Below are positions 14,721-16,159 of a stretch of 16,159 nt of DNA, in pieces (within the stretch, counting starts at the first letter, position 1; every line of letters starts with the position of its first letter). Both the position numbers and the translations under genes were made by a program. Origin of the DNA: Candidatus Omnitrophota bacterium (GTDB taxonomy: Bacteria > Omnitrophota > Gorgyraeia > Pluralincolimonadales > Pluralincolimonadaceae); NCBI GenBank assembly GCA_041653595.1, contig JBAZFB010000018.1:7699-23857 (forward strand), in the 5' to 3' direction. The notes under the pieces are model-generated. The model searched no databases and was not told where the DNA came from. It saw only the letters and a program-made list of their open reading frames with translations.

Positions 14721-15506
14721 TTAGAATGCAAACCCAAAATAGAACAACGCGGTAAAGAGGCAGTCGGCAGCGATTATAAGTATGAACGAGATGACGACCG
14801 CCTTAGTCGTCGCCGCCCCGACCCCCTGGGCGCCCCCTTCGACCCTCATCCCCTCGTAACAGGCGACTATACATATTATGACGCCGAAAGCGAAGGCCTT
14901 GATGATGCCGGTGACGATATCTTTGATGTGAAGCGGGTTCCAGGTCATGTCCCAGTAAAGGTTATGGAGTATGTTCAGCCTCCAGACGCCGATCATATAC
15001 CCGCCGAATATGCCTACGATGTCGGCGTATATCGTCAACAGCGGCAGCATGAAAAAGAGCGCGATGAACCTGGGCACCACGAGATATTTTATCGGGTTCG
15101 TCGCCAGCGTCTCGAGCGCGTCTATCTGCTCGGTCACTTTCATAGTGCCGAGTTCGGCGGCTATCGAAGCGCCGATTCGCCCCGCGACCACAAGCGCGGT
15201 CAGGACCGGCCCCAATTCCCTCGTGATCGAGAGCGCTACGAGGCTCGCTATATATAGTTTCGCCTCCATCTTCTGCATCTGGTAAGCGCTCTGCAATGCC
15301 AGGACCATGCCGGTAAAAAGGCTGGTAAGAAAGACTATCGGCAGGCTGTCGACCCCGATCTTGACCATCTGGTCCAGGACCTGCCTGCGCTTGAGCGGCG
15401 GCACGAATGCCCAGAACACCGTCCGCACGAAGAGGACGGATATCCCGCCGGCGTAACGGATAAAATTCAGGAACCTTTCGCCTAGCGTCGTTATCCAACC
15501 GTTCAT
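14721..15506 (-). CDS. mlaE: MlaE-family ABC permease, 261 aa
   Basis: This is the membrane permease of the MCE lipid transport system. Family motifs are RELGPVLTALVVAGRIGAS at 96-114 and MKVTEQIDALETLATNPIKY at 122-141, followed by VVPRF. An N-terminal amphipathic region (about 1-25) is followed by about five hydrophobic segments. The length of 261 is usual. The start at 15506 lies 4 bases after the stop of the AsmA/TamB-like gene, which links the transporter to that large envelope protein in one transcript. Confidence 0.96.
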   Translation of the reverse strand: MNGWITTLGERFLNFIRYAGGISVLFVRTVFWAFVPPLKRRQVLDQMVKIGVDSLPIVFLTSLFTGMVLALQSAYQMQKMEAKLYIASLVALSITRELGPVLTALVVAGRIGASIAAELGTMKVTEQIDALETLATNPIKYLVVPRFIALFFMLPLLTIYADIVGIFGGYMIGVWRLNILHNLYWDMTWNPLHIKDIVTGIIKAFAFGVIICIVACYEGMRVEGGAQGVGAATTKAVVISFILIIAADCLFTALFYFGFAF

Positions 15507-15510
15507 ACTA

Positions 15511-16159
15511 TCAGAACCTCACTTTGTGTTCGACCCCGAAGAAATCCTCGTTCTCCTTCATCTTCAATTTCGTATTCGCCTGGTTCGCGAGTTTAGTCTC
15601 CGCGTCCATTGTCCCCTGCCGCGGCACCCGGTTGCCCTGTTGGGACTCGTAAGTCTTCAGGTTGACCTTGAACTGTTCGTTCGCGTCCGCCCCGGCCGCG
15701 TATTCCCCGCCGGCCGGCGATTTCATCGTACTCTCGCCAGCCCACACGATCGTGTTCGGGTCGGCCTTTATCAGGACGTTGCGGAAGAGGCGCGGCGTCC
15801 CGATATCCCGCAGGTCCACCTTTCCTTCGAATAAAAGGACCTGATCACCAGTATAGACTTTTGAATCGATAAATTCAAGAGCAGAACTCTTTCCCCTTAT
15901 AGTGATCTTCGCAGAATTGTAGAGCACCGTGCTTATGTTTCCGTTAAGGAACTCGAGCTGGCCGTCAATACTCGCCTCCTTGCCGACGCCGCCGCTGATG
16001 TTCATATCGCCGAAGACGAGCCCGGATACCGCCCCCTTCTCCATCACGAGGTCGGTAAGGCCTTCGAGCTGCGCCCCCTTGAATTTAAAATGGAGGTCGA
16101 GGCCGCCCTTCCCTCCTACGCCGACGGTGCCGTTCGCGTAAACGACATCTCCGTAATTG
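15511..16159 (-). CDS. C-terminal 215 residues of an AsmA/TamB-like envelope protein (5' end beyond window)
   Basis: The frame is open to the right edge, so only the C-terminus is seen; the first internal methionines near 16047 are not a start. The sequence is rich in alternating beta-strand patterns with glycine turns, for example SIDGQLEFLNGNI followed by SAKITIRGKSSALEFIDSKV. Such repeating strands are seen in AsmA, TamB and related proteins that bridge the envelope of diderm bacteria. The final stretch ends in GVEHKVRF with a terminal phenylalanine, as in many proteins that meet the outer membrane. I do not recognise a named domain. The position 4 bases upstream of mlaE supports a role in lipid movement. 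The gene is real; the family is a judgement from pattern and context. Confidence 0.6.
   Translation of the reverse strand, partial: NYGDVVYANGTVGVGGKGGLDLHFKFKGAQLEGLTDLVMEKGAVSGLVFGDMNISGGVGKEASIDGQLEFLNGNISTVLYNSAKITIRGKSSALEFIDSKVYTGDQVLLFEGKVDLRDIGTPRLFRNVLIKADPNTIVWAGESTMKSPAGGEYAAGADANEQFKVNLKTYESQQGNRVPRQGTMDAETKLANQANTKLKMKENEDFFGVEHKVRF

Noticed and set aside
1..16159. CRISPR arrays, tRNA or rRNA genes, insertion sequences, riboswitches and terminators
   Set aside because: There is almost no non-coding sequence, and I see no regularly spaced direct repeats, cloverleaf-like sequence, transposase motifs or hairpins followed by T-runs.

Overview
The window is a single, extremely compact block of 17 genes, all on the minus strand (transcription runs from the right edge to the left edge). 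Only about 105 bases lie between genes, the largest gap is 33 bases, and five junctions are overlaps. It looks like one very long operon or a chain of coupled operons with no visible terminator, tRNA, CRISPR or insertion sequence. Both ends are cut: a beta-rich AsmA/TamB-like protein at the right edge and a DUF362 protein at the left edge.

Layout in transcription order. (1) Envelope lipid transport: C-terminus of an AsmA/TamB-like protein, then mlaE (permease), mlaF (ATPase) and an MCE/MlaD protein. (2) A housekeeping block in nearly the Firmicutes order yacL-ispD-ispF-(gltX)-cysE-cysS, but without gltX: a membrane PIN-TRAM protein, two isoprenoid (MEP pathway) enzymes, serine acetyltransferase and cysteinyl-tRNA synthetase. 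(3) A pair of MalF/MalG-type sugar ABC permeases with no ATPase or binding protein beside them. (4) A second Firmicutes-like housekeeping block: tmk, holB, ricT/yaaT, metG and a TatD nuclease that is fused to a radical SAM domain. (5) A CPBP (Abi-type) membrane protease and the start of a DUF362 protein.

The Mla/MCE genes imply a bacterium with an outer membrane, while the gene order of the housekeeping blocks resembles that of Firmicutes. Moderately GC-rich coding sequence, frequent AGG/ATA codons and the presence of short repeat families known from metagenome-assembled genomes fit an uncultured diderm lineage such as Omnitrophota or a relative. This placement is an inference.

The most unusual spot is the TatD-radical SAM gene (1643-3115). 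It carries two different short repetitive elements inside its reading frame: a tandem-unit repeat directly after the start codon, and a hairpin repeat that adds about 15 residues within the TatD domain. Both keep the frame and leave the metal ligands intact. This resembles the protein-coding palindromic elements described in Rickettsia.
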